NCBI GenBank assembly: GCA_964617995.1
Contig: CAZTXD010000131.1
Location: forward strand, 1-10,319
Direction of reading: 5' to 3'
Length of the DNA stretch: 10,319 nt
Origin: CAZTXD01 sp964617995
GTDB taxonomy: Bacteria > Actinomycetota > Acidimicrobiia > Spongiisociales > ZC4RG35
Below, in pieces: positions 1 to 6,770 of this stretch. Under the pieces are notes generated by a model that worked only from the letters and a program-made list of their open reading frames with translations, was not told where the DNA came from and made no database searches. A program made the translations under genes and the position numbers. Each line of letters starts with the position of its first letter. Positions within the stretch are counted from its first letter, which is position 1.

Positions 1-52
1 CGTTTTCGCGCATCGAAGGCGCGCTATCGCGCGCATTCGATGCGCGAAAACG
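1..52. repeat. Nested palindromic repeat, copy 1
   Basis: This is a 52-nt inverted repeat. Bases 1-24 pair with 29-52 around a 4-nt loop TATC (25-28), with a single mismatch (G18 against A35). Each arm is also a smaller palindrome: the right arm contains GCGCAT-TCG-ATGCGC, and the left arm has the same design with one mismatch. The element can therefore fold as one long hairpin or as two small ones. It matches copy 2 at 10270-10319 at 47 of 50 aligned positions. Two of the three differences fall in the loop, so the arms look constrained. No U-tract follows the stem on either strand, so it is not a canonical intrinsic terminator. Its biological role is unknown; a dispersed REP-like element is the most economical reading. 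Confidence 0.9.
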
Positions 53-100
53 GGTTGGGTCGGAATGTCGTGGAGGGGGACAGTGTTGCAATCCCGTCTG

Positions 101-107
101 AGGAAGG
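101..107 (+). promoter_or_regulatory. Shine-Dalgarno site that decides the PPOX gene start
   Basis: AGGAAGG lies 5 nt before ATG 113. This gene is the only monocistronic-looking one in the window with a strong Shine-Dalgarno match and without a -10 box next to its start codon, so it is probably translated from a leadered mRNA, unlike most of its neighbours. Confidence 0.7.
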
Positions 108-112
108 ACCAG

Positions 113-532
113 ATGGACATCGAACGAGCTGTTGGCTTCGCCTCTGATCACACCCGGGGAGTGCTGATCACCCTCAAGCGCGATGGCCGGCCGCATGCAT
201 CCAACATCCTCTACGCCACGTTCGAGGGAGCCGTGCACGTGTCGGTCACCGAGACACGGGCGAAGACGGCCAACCTGCGTCGTGATCCCCGAGCTTCGCT
301 CCACGTCACCTCCGACGACTTCCGCCACTGGCTGGTGCTGGAGGGGACCGCCCGCCTGTCGGCGACGACCGTCTCTCCCGGTGACGACGCCTCAGCCTTG
401 CTGAGGCGCGTATACGAGTCGATCGCCGGACCACATCCCGACTGGGAAGAATACGACCAGGCCATGATCGACGATCGACGGCTGGTCGCCTCGATCGTCG
501 TCGAGGGTGCCTACGGGCAGGTGCCCGGGTGA
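113..532 (+). CDS. PPOX-class, probable F420-binding oxidoreductase (Rv1155-like)
   Basis: A 139-aa protein of the pyridoxamine-5'-phosphate-oxidase-like split beta-barrel superfamily. Members bind FMN or the deazaflavin F420 and act as small cytoplasmic dimeric reductases. The N-terminal GVLITLKRDGRPHASNILY (residues 16-34), the RAKTANLRRDPRAS stretch (49-62), the WLVLEGTARL strand (73-82), the WEEYDQAMIDDRR segment (111-123) and the C-terminal AYGQVPG all match, from memory, the mycobacterial Rv1155 pattern in the same order and at the usual length. I chose ATG 113 because an AGGAAGG ribosome-binding site (101-107) lies 5 nt before it and family members begin here. An in-frame ATG at 65 would add 16 residues not expected in the family and lacks a good ribosome-binding site. 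The natural substrate cannot be read from sequence. A gap of 88 nt and a separate promoter isolate it from the transport operon. Cofactor choice (F420 versus FMN) is inferred by resemblance. Confidence 0.85.
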   Translation: MDIERAVGFASDHTRGVLITLKRDGRPHASNILYATFEGAVHVSVTETRAKTANLRRDPRASLHVTSDDFRHWLVLEGTARLSATTVSPGDDASALLRRVYESIAGPHPDWEEYDQAMIDDRRLVASIVVEGAYGQVPG

Positions 533-582
533 CGGCGGGATCGATCATCAGGAGGCTCCGGCTCGCCGGCTGACCTCTGATT

Positions 583-601
583 GAGAGAGAGCCTCTCTTT
601 C
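583..601. promoter_or_regulatory. Inverted repeat in the -35 region of the transport operon
   Basis: GAGAGAGA (583-590), loop GCC, then TCTCTTTC (594-601) form an 8-bp stem with one G-T wobble. It is centred about 29 nt upstream of the start codon of the MFS gene, where the -35 box of the predicted leaderless promoter would lie. It could be an operator for a repressor or activator of the exporter operon, or a weak terminator hairpin after the PPOX gene. A purine/pyrimidine low-complexity coincidence is also possible. Confidence 0.3.
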
Positions 602-607
602 AGTTCC

Positions 608-620
608 TACCCTGTCGGGG
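608..620 (+). promoter_or_regulatory. -10 box of leaderless MFS/ABC operon promoter
   Basis: TACCCT at 608-613 is followed by 7 nt and then ATG 621. This is the spacing expected when the transcription start coincides with the start codon. The same layout recurs before five other genes in the window, which is the main support; no clear -35 consensus is seen. Confidence 0.6.
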
Positions 621-1790
621 ATGCGTTCGCCCCACCAGGTCCGCCTGCTCCTTCTGAGCGTTGCCCTGGTGAGCGTGTCCACATTGCCTGTGTTCCTCCT
701 CGGAGCCGCCTTCTTTCGGATCGGCCCCGAGCTGGGCATCGGTCCGGTGGCTCTCGGCGCCCTCACCGCCGCCTATTTCCTGACCTCATCGGTGACCTCT
801 CCCCGGCTGGGACGGTGGGTGCAACGGGTCGGCTGGCGACGGGCGATGCGCATCAATGTCGCCGCCACCGCCGCCCTGGTCGCTCTCATCGCCCCTTTCG
901 CCCACAGCGTCTGGAGCCTGGGAGGGCTGCTCGTCGCCACGGCCGCCATGTACGGGAGCTCCAACCCGGCCGCCAACCAGGCACTCGCCCTGCACACCGA
1001 TCCGAAACGCACTGCCACCGTATTCGGGCTCAAGCATGCCGGGATCCCGTTCGCCACCCTCCTGGCCGGACTGGCGGTACCTGCTGTGGTGGTTCGGGCC
1101 GGTTGGCGTCCTGCCTACATGGCAGCCGCGGTGGCGGCTCTGGGTGTGTGGATGCTCATCCCCCGTGCGGATCGGGACGCTCCCGGGATCGCGGCCGGAC
1201 CCGACGGACCGGTCGGCACCCGTCTCTCCCGGGCAGAGTTGCGCCGGCTGGCGGTGGTGGCGGCGCTGGGAGCGGTAGCGGCCGTGGCCCTGGCGACGTT
1301 CATGGTCTCGGCGGCCCTGGATCGGGGTCTGGCTCCCTCTGCCGCCGGCTGGCTCCAGTTCGTCGGTGCCGGCGCCTCCATCCTCGCCCGGATCGTTGCG
1401 GGCGTCGTCGTGGACCGCCGGGGCGGTGTCTTCACAGGCCTGGTCTCGCTCCTGGCGTTGGGGGCGGCCGTCTTCATGCTGTTGGCGTGGGCCGAAGGAA
1501 GCCTGTTCATCGCCGGTGTGGTGGCTGCATACGCCACGGGCTGGGGATGGCCGGGATTGATGACGGCCTCCGTGGTGGGAGCCGACCGCTCCGCGGCTGC
1601 CGCCACCTCCTCGATCACCCAGGCCGGGGTCTTCGTGGGGGCGGGGGCCGGTCCTCTGGTTTTGGGGTTCGTCGTCGATCGTTGGGCGTTTCAGCCGATG
1701 TGGCTGCTCGTATCCGGGCTCCTCCTGGTGGCGGCAGCCCTCGGGTGGTCGGTGATGGCTCCCCGTCGTGTGAAGACGCGGTCGGCGTAG
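621..1790 (+). CDS. MFS transporter
   Basis: A 389-aa integral membrane protein with the pattern of a 12-helix major facilitator: alternating hydrophobic stretches in two halves, separated by a polar, charged cytoplasmic loop (about residues 181-210). A motif-A-like segment, SPRLGRWVQRVGWRRA (60-75), sits between predicted helices 2 and 3, and a repeat of it, ARIVAGVVVDRRGG, lies in the second half. The stretch with NPAANQ (115-120) and FGLKHAGIPFATLLAGLAVP (135-154) resembles a bacterial MFS subgroup typified by GIKQxGVP. It probably moves a small organic solute or drug in exchange for protons; the substrate is unknown. ATG 621 is chosen from the -10 box 7 nt upstream. The stop codon (TAG, 1788-1790) overlaps the GTG start of the next gene by one base, so it is the first gene of a coupled operon with two ABC half-transporters. 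Confidence 0.88.
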   Translation: MRSPHQVRLLLLSVALVSVSTLPVFLLGAAFFRIGPELGIGPVALGALTAAYFLTSSVTSPRLGRWVQRVGWRRAMRINVAATAALVALIAPFAHSVWSLGGLLVATAAMYGSSNPAANQALALHTDPKRTATVFGLKHAGIPFATLLAGLAVPAVVVRAGWRPAYMAAAVAALGVWMLIPRADRDAPGIAAGPDGPVGTRLSRAELRRLAVVAALGAVAAVALATFMVSAALDRGLAPSAAGWLQFVGAGASILARIVAGVVVDRRGGVFTGLVSLLALGAAVFMLLAWAEGSLFIAGVVAAYATGWGWPGLMTASVVGADRSAAAATSSITQAGVFVGAGAGPLVLGFVVDRWAFQPMWLLVSGLLLVAAALGWSVMAPRRVKTRSA

Positions 1791-3481
1791 TGGCTGATAC
1801 CACGACTCTGCGCGGTGTGATCGCTCCGGCCCGCCGGTCTGTGATCGTGGCGTCGCTCTCCACGTCCGTCGCCACGGTTCTCACGGCGGTACTCGTCCTG
1901 CTGGCAGGCCGGGCGCTGGCCGACGTATCCCCCCTCTCCCCGACGATGGTGACCACGATGACCGCCGTGGTCTTCGCCAGGGCCGTCTTGGCGGGTCTGG
2001 GCCCGTCGGCCAGAGCAAGCGCGGAGGCCGAGACGCGATCGGCGCTCCAGGCCGGCGTGTACGGGTTCCTCCTGGACGCCGGACCGGCGGCGACCGATCA
2101 CCGCCAGACCGGTGACCTCGTGTCGGTGGCGACCGATGCCGTCGCCCGGGTTGCGGCGCTCGTCTCGATCTTCGTTCCCCTCGTGGCCAGGGGCGTTGTC
2201 GCTCCGATCGTAATCGCCGCCCTCGCCATGGGAATCGACCCCCCCACGGGCGCGGTGATGATCGCCGGTCTCCTGCTGGTCCCGCCGGCGCTCCGCTATC
2301 TCGAGAGCTCCTTCCGGATGGCCGGAGCACGGCTACGGACATCGCAGGACACGCTGGCGGCCGACTTCCTCGACTCCCTCCAGGGCCTGGAGACACTCGT
2401 GCTGTTCGGGGCCGACGAAAGATGGTCGCAGCGTCTCGCCGGACGCGCCGAGGAGGTCAGGTCCGACACCATGGACGTCCTCGCCGTGGCCCAAAGGAGC
2501 TTGATCTTGGTGGATCTCGTCTACTCGCTGGTCTCGGTCGTCGGTGTGACGGCGTTCGTGCTGTGGCGGGCGACCGGGGGTGCCGTGGATGGGGCGGAGG
2601 CGCTGACACTCGTGCTGCTGTCGGTGGTGGCGATCTCTGCCCTCGTCGACGTGGTCTCGTTCTTCTACGTGGGAGGTCTGGGATTGGCTGCTCTCGGTCG
2701 GATCCGGGAGCTCCTCGCCACGCCGACCGTTACGCCCGGCAGCCGGTATCCCGAGGCGGCTTCGTCGGGAGAGGTCCATGTCAGGGGAGTGACCTACTCC
2801 TATCCCCACACCAACCGGCCGGCCGTGTCCGATGTCACGTTGTTCTTCGCTCCCGGCGAGTCGGTGGCCCTGGTGGGAAGGTCCGGTTCGGGCAAGTCGA
2901 CCCTGGCGGCGATTGTGCGCGGTCTGCGCCGGCCCGATGAGGGGTTAGTGACGGTCGACGGGGTCGACATAGGTGCCGTCGATCGTCGGTGGCTGGCGAG
3001 GCGGGTGACATATGTCGGGCAGGACTCACATGTGTTCGGGGTCTCTGTGGCGGACAACCTCAGGATGGCGCGACCGACGGCGACCCTGGCCGAGATGGAA
3101 CTGGCCTGTCGTCGTGCCCGCGTCCTCGACGTCGTCGATTCGCTGCCCGACGGCTTCGACGCGATCCTCGGAGAGAGAGGCGGTGACCTCAGCGGAGGGG
3201 AGGTTCAGCGTCTCGCCCTCGCCCGTGCGTTCCTGGCCGACACCCCGGTGTTGGTGGTGGATGAGGCGACGTCGGGACTCGACCTCGAGACCGAGGCTTT
3301 GGTGCACGACGCCATCGAGGAGCTGATGTCCGGCCGGACCACGATCGTCATCGCCCATCGCATCACCACCGCCCGTCGCTGCGACAGGGTGGTGCATCTC
3401 GACGAGGGCCGGGTAGTGGCAACGGGTGCTCCCTCGGAGATGGGGGGCTTCTTCCGCCGGATGCGGGAGGGTTCGCCGTGA
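1790..3481 (+). CDS. ABC exporter half-transporter, CydD-like (membrane + ATPase)
   Basis: A 563-aa fused permease-ATPase. The N-terminal ~310 residues are the transmembrane domain. Its FLDSLQGLETLVLFG segment and the TGDLV stretch before it recall CydD of the thiol-reductant exporter family. The C-terminal nucleotide-binding domain is complete: Walker A GRSGSGKST (363-371), Q-loop Q411, signature LSGGE (467-471), Walker B VLVVD (487-491) with catalytic E492, and switch H523. The signature has Glu where most exporters have Gln. The start is GTG 1790, in the TAGTG overlap with the MFS stop; the open frame continues upstream to 581, but that part is out-of-frame MFS coding sequence. The stop overlaps the start of the partner gene by 4 nt. 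It probably forms a heterodimer with the next gene product in the cytoplasmic membrane. No cytochrome bd genes (cydAB) are adjacent, so export of cysteine/glutathione or a haem-related role is only a family-level suggestion; a drug or peptide substrate is equally open. Confidence 0.85.
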   Translation: MADTTTLRGVIAPARRSVIVASLSTSVATVLTAVLVLLAGRALADVSPLSPTMVTTMTAVVFARAVLAGLGPSARASAEAETRSALQAGVYGFLLDAGPAATDHRQTGDLVSVATDAVARVAALVSIFVPLVARGVVAPIVIAALAMGIDPPTGAVMIAGLLLVPPALRYLESSFRMAGARLRTSQDTLAADFLDSLQGLETLVLFGADERWSQRLAGRAEEVRSDTMDVLAVAQRSLILVDLVYSLVSVVGVTAFVLWRATGGAVDGAEALTLVLLSVVAISALVDVVSFFYVGGLGLAALGRIRELLATPTVTPGSRYPEAASSGEVHVRGVTYSYPHTNRPAVSDVTLFFAPGESVALVGRSGSGKSTLAAIVRGLRRPDEGLVTVDGVDIGAVDRRWLARRVTYVGQDSHVFGVSVADNLRMARPTATLAEMELACRRARVLDVVDSLPDGFDAILGERGGDLSGGEVQRLALARAFLADTPVLVVDEATSGLDLETEALVHDAIEELMSGRTTIVIAHRITTARRCDRVVHLDEGRVVATGAPSEMGGFFRRMREGSP

Positions 3482-5214
3482 CCAGGGCCCGTGTCTTTCG
3501 GCGCCTCGCCGGCGCAATCCGTCCGGTACGGCCGGCGCTGGGCGGGTCGATCGGGGCCAGGTTGGTTCAAATGTCCCTCGACGTGGCTCTGGTGGGAGGT
3601 GCCGCGTGGCTGGTTGCCGACATCGCCGACGCGGGCTCAGCGTGGTCGTGGAACCCGGTCGTATTTCTAGCCGCGATGGGGGTGATCAAAGCTCTCGCCC
3701 GTTACTGGGAGCAATATCTCGGCCATTACGTGGCGTTCGGGCTGCTCGCCTCGCTACGAGTGCGCTTCTTCGAGGCGATCCGACCGCTGGTACCGGCTGC
3801 TCTGGCCGACTCTCGATCGGGGGACCTCGTCGAACGGGTCACAGTCGATGTCGATCAGGTCGAGGTCTTCTATGCCCACACCCTCGCTCCCCTCGTCACC
3901 GCAGTGCTCGTGCCGGCGGCGACGGTGGGAGCTGTGGCCGTGCTGGTTCACCCTCTGCCCGCGGCGTGGCTGCTCGCCGCCATGGTCGTTGGCGGTGTCA
4001 TCGTTCCCGCCGGTGGACTGCGCCTGGGGAGCGATCGGGAGGGCGCTGCCGGGGCTGCCATAGCAAGCGTGGCCGACCATCTCACCGACGGCATCCAGGG
4101 ATTGGCGGATGTGGTGGGGCTCGGGGCCCGGGACCGCAGGATGTCCGAGCTCACCCAACTGTCGCGGCAGGCGGCGGTGGCCCGGTCGCGAGCAGCTCGC
4201 GTCGATGGCCTTCGAACGTTCGCATTCGAGCTGACGGCAGGGGCCGGGTTCGTGGCGGTGCTGTGGAGCAGCCTCGGCCTGATGGCGGCGGGTGACGTCG
4301 GGCCGGCACCCGTGGCTGCAGGGATCGCAATCGCCCTGGTCGGGTTCGTCCCTCTCCGTGATCTCCAGCAGGTGAAGCCGGCCGTCGACCGGGCGATGGA
4401 GGCGGCCGATCGCATCTATGAGATCGTGGACCGCCGTCCCGTCGTCGACGAACCTGCCGCCTCCCGAGCCGGGGAGTCGCGGCCCGCTCTCGAATTCCGT
4501 TCCGTCACCTTCACCTACCCGGATGGGGCAACGGCTCTCTCGGAGGTGGACATCGAGATCCGGCCCGGTCGCAAGATGGCGGTGGTGGGTCCATCCGGGT
4601 CGGGCAAGTCGACCCTGGCGGCTCTCGCTGTCCGCTCATGGGATCCCGACCGAGGGTCGGTGCTGATAGGAGGAGTGAGGGCCTCCGACCGGTCTCTCTC
4701 CGATGTCCGCCGGAGCGTGGCGGTAGCTTCTCAGAGGCCGCACTTGCTGTCGGGGACCGTGGCCGAGAACCTGCGGATCGGGCGAGCGGACGCCTCCGGC
4801 GCCGCCGTGGAGGCTGCTGCCCGGGCGGCGGCACTCCACCACGATGTGAGCAGGCTCACCGATGGGTACGACACACAGGTGGGTGAGTGGGGAGGCCGCC
4901 TCAGCGGAGGCCAACGGCAGCGGGTCGCCCTCGCCCGGGCCTTGCTGGCCGACACTCCGATTCTCGTCCTCGATGAGGCGACCTCCGAGCTCGACGTCGA
5001 CACGGAGGCCGAGGTCATGGCTCGCCTGCGGGATGTGGCCCGCAGCAAGGCGCTGCTCGTGATAGCCCATCGTCTGATCACCGTCACCGACGCCGACGAG
5101 ATAGTGGTCCTGGACCGGGGTCGGGTGGTCGAGCGCGGCGACCATCAATCGCTGGTCGAGGCCGGGAACCTCTACTCCCGTCTGTGGGCGCGGCAGCTCG
5201 ACACTCTGCCGTGA
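3478..5214 (+). CDS. ABC exporter half-transporter, CydC-like (membrane + ATPase)
   Basis: A 578-aa fused permease-ATPase, the likely heterodimer partner of the preceding protein. The membrane domain carries ARYWEQYLGHYVAFGLLASL and, after it, SGDLVERVTVDVDQVEVFY plus LAP. From memory these closely follow the CydC pattern (RYxERxxSHxxxFxLLAxLR ... SGDLLxRxxxDVDxLExFY). The ATPase domain is fully canonical: Walker A GPSGSGKST (371-379), Q419, LSGGQ (475-479), Walker B ILVLD (495-499) with E500, and H531. The start is GTG 3478, whose GTGA overlaps the upstream TGA stop, implying translational coupling and fixed stoichiometry. Both subunits retain catalytic Glu and switch His, so neither ATP site is obviously dead, apart from the LSGGE variant in the partner. 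The order CydD-like then CydC-like is the usual one for such pairs. Substrate is unknown. Confidence 0.87.
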   Translation: MTRARVFRRLAGAIRPVRPALGGSIGARLVQMSLDVALVGGAAWLVADIADAGSAWSWNPVVFLAAMGVIKALARYWEQYLGHYVAFGLLASLRVRFFEAIRPLVPAALADSRSGDLVERVTVDVDQVEVFYAHTLAPLVTAVLVPAATVGAVAVLVHPLPAAWLLAAMVVGGVIVPAGGLRLGSDREGAAGAAIASVADHLTDGIQGLADVVGLGARDRRMSELTQLSRQAAVARSRAARVDGLRTFAFELTAGAGFVAVLWSSLGLMAAGDVGPAPVAAGIAIALVGFVPLRDLQQVKPAVDRAMEAADRIYEIVDRRPVVDEPAASRAGESRPALEFRSVTFTYPDGATALSEVDIEIRPGRKMAVVGPSGSGKSTLAALAVRSWDPDRGSVLIGGVRASDRSLSDVRRSVAVASQRPHLLSGTVAENLRIGRADASGAAVEAAARAAALHHDVSRLTDGYDTQVGEWGGRLSGGQRQRVALARALLADTPILVLDEATSELDVDTEAEVMARLRDVARSKALLVIAHRLITVTDADEIVVLDRGRVVERGDHQSLVEAGNLYSRLWARQLDTLP

Positions 5215-5244
5215 GGCGCTCACCGGGTCGGGAACGCAGGCTGC

Positions 5245-5257
5245 GACAATCATTGTG
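5245..5257 (+). promoter_or_regulatory. -10 box and 11-bp palindrome before thioesterase gene
   Basis: GACAAT (5245-5250) lies 7 nt before ATG 5258, matching the leaderless spacing seen elsewhere in the window. It overlaps a perfect palindrome ACAAT-C-ATTGT (5246-5256) that covers the -10 box and predicted transcription start, so a repressor could bind here; that part is speculative. The spacing favours ATG 5258 over the GTG at 5255. Confidence 0.5.
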
Positions 5258-5638
5258 ATGACCGTTCCCGACCTGCTCGCACAGGACCGTTTCGCCTCCC
5301 TCCTGGGGGTCCGCCTCGTCGAGCACTCGCCCGACGTGGTGGTGCTGGAGGTCGACGTCGGACCCGACCACATGGACACATCGGGGACGGTTTCAGCCGG
5401 GGTCCTGTTCTCTTTGGCCGACTGCGCCATGAGCCTCATCTCCAACGCCACCGGCACTGCCGTGGCCGTCGCCACCCATCTCGTGAGCAGCGTCCCGCCC
5501 GCGGCTCCTTCCCACCTCCGGGCAGAGGTCAGGCGCCGCCTGCCGGCGGGATCGCCGGCGTCGACCTGGGACGCCACCGTCTCCGCCGACGGCGAGGTGG
5601 CGGCAGTATTCACCGGAACCACCCTCACTCGCCCCTGA
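5258..5638 (+). CDS. Hotdog-fold thioesterase, PaaI/YigI-like
   Basis: A 126-aa single-domain hotdog protein. The core is TSGTVSAGVLFSLADCAMS (41-59), which matches the PaaI-type thioesterase helix, including the catalytic-position acid D55 in FSLAD. Members hydrolyse acyl- or aryl-CoA thioesters as tetramers in the cytoplasm. The usual HGG preceding the helix reads S46-A47-G48 here, so the His is absent. This is seen in some divergent members but makes the substrate and even the activity uncertain. The length is typical. It follows the ABC genes by 43 nt and has its own -10 box, so a functional link to the exporter is not implied. An alternative start is GTG 5255, one codon earlier. Confidence 0.75.
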   Translation: MTVPDLLAQDRFASLLGVRLVEHSPDVVVLEVDVGPDHMDTSGTVSAGVLFSLADCAMSLISNATGTAVAVATHLVSSVPPAAPSHLRAEVRRRLPAGSPASTWDATVSADGEVAAVFTGTTLTRP

Positions 5639-5698
5639 AGGAGTGTGGACCTGTGGGGATTCCCTCCACAAGACCACACGGCCGCCCGTCTCAGGGGC
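5631..5698 (+). terminator. Stacked hairpin after thioesterase gene (possible terminator)
   Basis: Three nested inverted repeats lie over and just after the stop codon. The outer arm GCCCCTGA (5631-5638, including the TGA) pairs with TCAGGGGC (5691-5698). The middle arm GTGTGG (5643-5648) pairs with CCACAC (5674-5679). The inner arm TGTGGGG (5652-5658) pairs with CCtCCACA (5663-5670) with one bulge. The RNA could form a long interrupted stem. There is no U-run downstream, so it would be a non-canonical terminator or an mRNA-stabilising structure. Confidence 0.45.
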
Positions 5699-5712
5699 CG
5701 GGTTGGTCGGGC

Positions 5713-5743
5713 AACTGACAACTGACAACTGCGAACTGACAAC
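5713..5743. repeat. AACTGAC heptamer tandem repeat
   Basis: Four consecutive heptamers AACTGAC, AACTGAC, AACTGCG, AACTGAC (5713-5740) are followed by AAC. The tract is conspicuously AT-richer than the surrounding sequence. It lies in the 158-nt intergenic space between the thioesterase and the next gene, about 55 nt upstream of the latter's start. It could be a direct-repeat binding site or a small satellite; nothing in the sequence decides this. Confidence 0.75.
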
Positions 5744-5782
5744 GGCCTCCACAACCCCCTTCAACTCCTAACCATCGTCGCG

Positions 5783-5796
5783 TACTGTCGACAATC
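5783..5796 (+). promoter_or_regulatory. -10 box of leaderless promoter, unknown-function gene
   Basis: TACTGT (5783-5788) lies 8 nt before ATG 5797, one base longer than the common spacing in this window. A second -10-like hexamer, GACAAT (5790-5795), is too close to the start codon to serve a leaderless transcript. Confidence 0.45.
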
Positions 5797-6678
5797 ATGG
5801 AAGCACCCACCATCGATCAGGTCGTGGAGCTGGCCCTGGCCTACTTCTCCCACGCCGACCAGGACGTCACCGTCGTGGACGAAGGGCTCTCCACCGACGA
5901 CGGCCGCGTGTTCGGCCTCGAGCCCCTTCGTCGGAGGCTCGCCGGGAGGGACGCCTCGCAATGGGAGGAGGCGGTCCGGGACCATTTCGACCTCCTCCTC
6001 GGAGTCGAACCGGTCCTCCCCGACACGTTCGCCGAAGCCGCCCCCAACCTCCGCTCGGCGGTGATCTCTTCGGTGGACATGGGCATGTTCGACGGCGCCA
6101 TCATGGAGCGCCCCCTCGTCGATGGCCTGGGCGAGCGACTCATGCTGCGGCATGGGGCTCTCGGGATGACGATCACGGCCGAGACGGTGGCGGGATGGGA
6201 GGTCGACCCCGATCAGGTCTGGGCGCGAGCCCGTGACGGGGCGCTATTGGACGAGCCGGTGGATCGCGTGACGTTCCACCTCGGTCACGGAGTGAGCTAC
6301 TGGGCATTACGGGGAGGGCGGTGGACCTCGACCAGGGTGCTGGGACTCGAGGAGTTCCTCGGCGGACGAAAGGAATTCGGCGCCCTGGTGGCCGTTCCGG
6401 CTCGTGATGAAGTCCTGGTCCACCAGATCCGTGACGAGCGCTTCACCGACGCCACCATGGCGATGCTAAGTCACGTCGCCACCTCCTACGCCGAGTCACC
6501 CCTTCCCGTTGGTTGTGACCTCTACTGGTGGAACGAAGGTCGCCTGGAGCGGATATGCACGCCGGCCGAAGACCGCTATCGCTACATCCGGGTACCGGAG
6601 TTCTCGGCGATGCTCTGGCGGCTCGAGCGCGTGACCGAGGCTTCGCGTCAGTCCGGGCCCCCCTCCTCTCGTGGGTGA
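5797..6678 (+). CDS. Protein of unknown function, possibly DUF1444/YtpQ-like
   Basis: A 293-aa, acidic, soluble-looking protein with no signal peptide and no membrane segment. I do not recognise it with certainty. Its second half follows the layout I recall for Bacillus YtpQ (DUF1444). There is a GW-V/K-DxxxVxxxA segment around GWEVDPDQVWARARDGALL. Next comes a strand-rich block ending TSTRVLGLEEFLG, then a strand LVAVPARDEVLVHQIRD, then a helix (DATMAMLSHVATSYAES) and a final strand LYWWNEGRLERI. No catalytic or metal-binding motif is visible. The long N-terminal part, with MERPLVDGLGERLMLRHG, also fits the 'late in the fold' helix of that family. It is preceded by its own -10 box and followed 105 nt later by the threonine aldolase gene. 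It is certainly coding: GC-rich third positions, no competing reading frame with family features, and a clean intergenic boundary on each side. Confidence 0.8.
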   Translation: MEAPTIDQVVELALAYFSHADQDVTVVDEGLSTDDGRVFGLEPLRRRLAGRDASQWEEAVRDHFDLLLGVEPVLPDTFAEAAPNLRSAVISSVDMGMFDGAIMERPLVDGLGERLMLRHGALGMTITAETVAGWEVDPDQVWARARDGALLDEPVDRVTFHLGHGVSYWALRGGRWTSTRVLGLEEFLGGRKEFGALVAVPARDEVLVHQIRDERFTDATMAMLSHVATSYAESPLPVGCDLYWWNEGRLERICTPAEDRYRYIRVPEFSAMLWRLERVTEASRQSGPPSSRG

Positions 6679-6770
6679 TCGTTGGTCGATTCCCGGTTGC
6701 CGCTCTCCGCGCACGCACGATCGAGCACGGATGACCTCTCTGCGACGGATGCCGAAGCCGACTCCCCACT

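Noticed and set aside
1..52. Composite transposon with terminal inverted repeats
   Set aside because: There is no transposase or recombinase between the copies, and each copy is itself a complete palindrome rather than a one-sided terminal repeat.
1..52. parS or SOS-box type site
   Set aside because: The sequence does not match the parS core TGTTTCACGTGAAACA or the actinobacterial LexA box CGAAC-N4-GTTCG.
65..112. Alternative start of the PPOX gene at ATG 65
   Set aside because: It has no ribosome-binding site or -10 box and adds residues not expected in the family; ATG 113 has AGGAAGG 5 nt upstream.
581..1789. Open frame upstream of the first ABC gene, making a 966-residue fusion
   Set aside because: The added 403 residues are Arg/Gly/Pro-rich, have no family features, and are out of frame with the clear MFS gene; the GTG at 1790 gives a normal-length ABC protein.
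4636..5754. Minus-strand frame of 372 residues opposite the second ABC gene and the thioesterase
   Set aside because: It has no recognisable motif and covers the strongly conserved ATPase domain on the other strand; it is a high-GC shadow.
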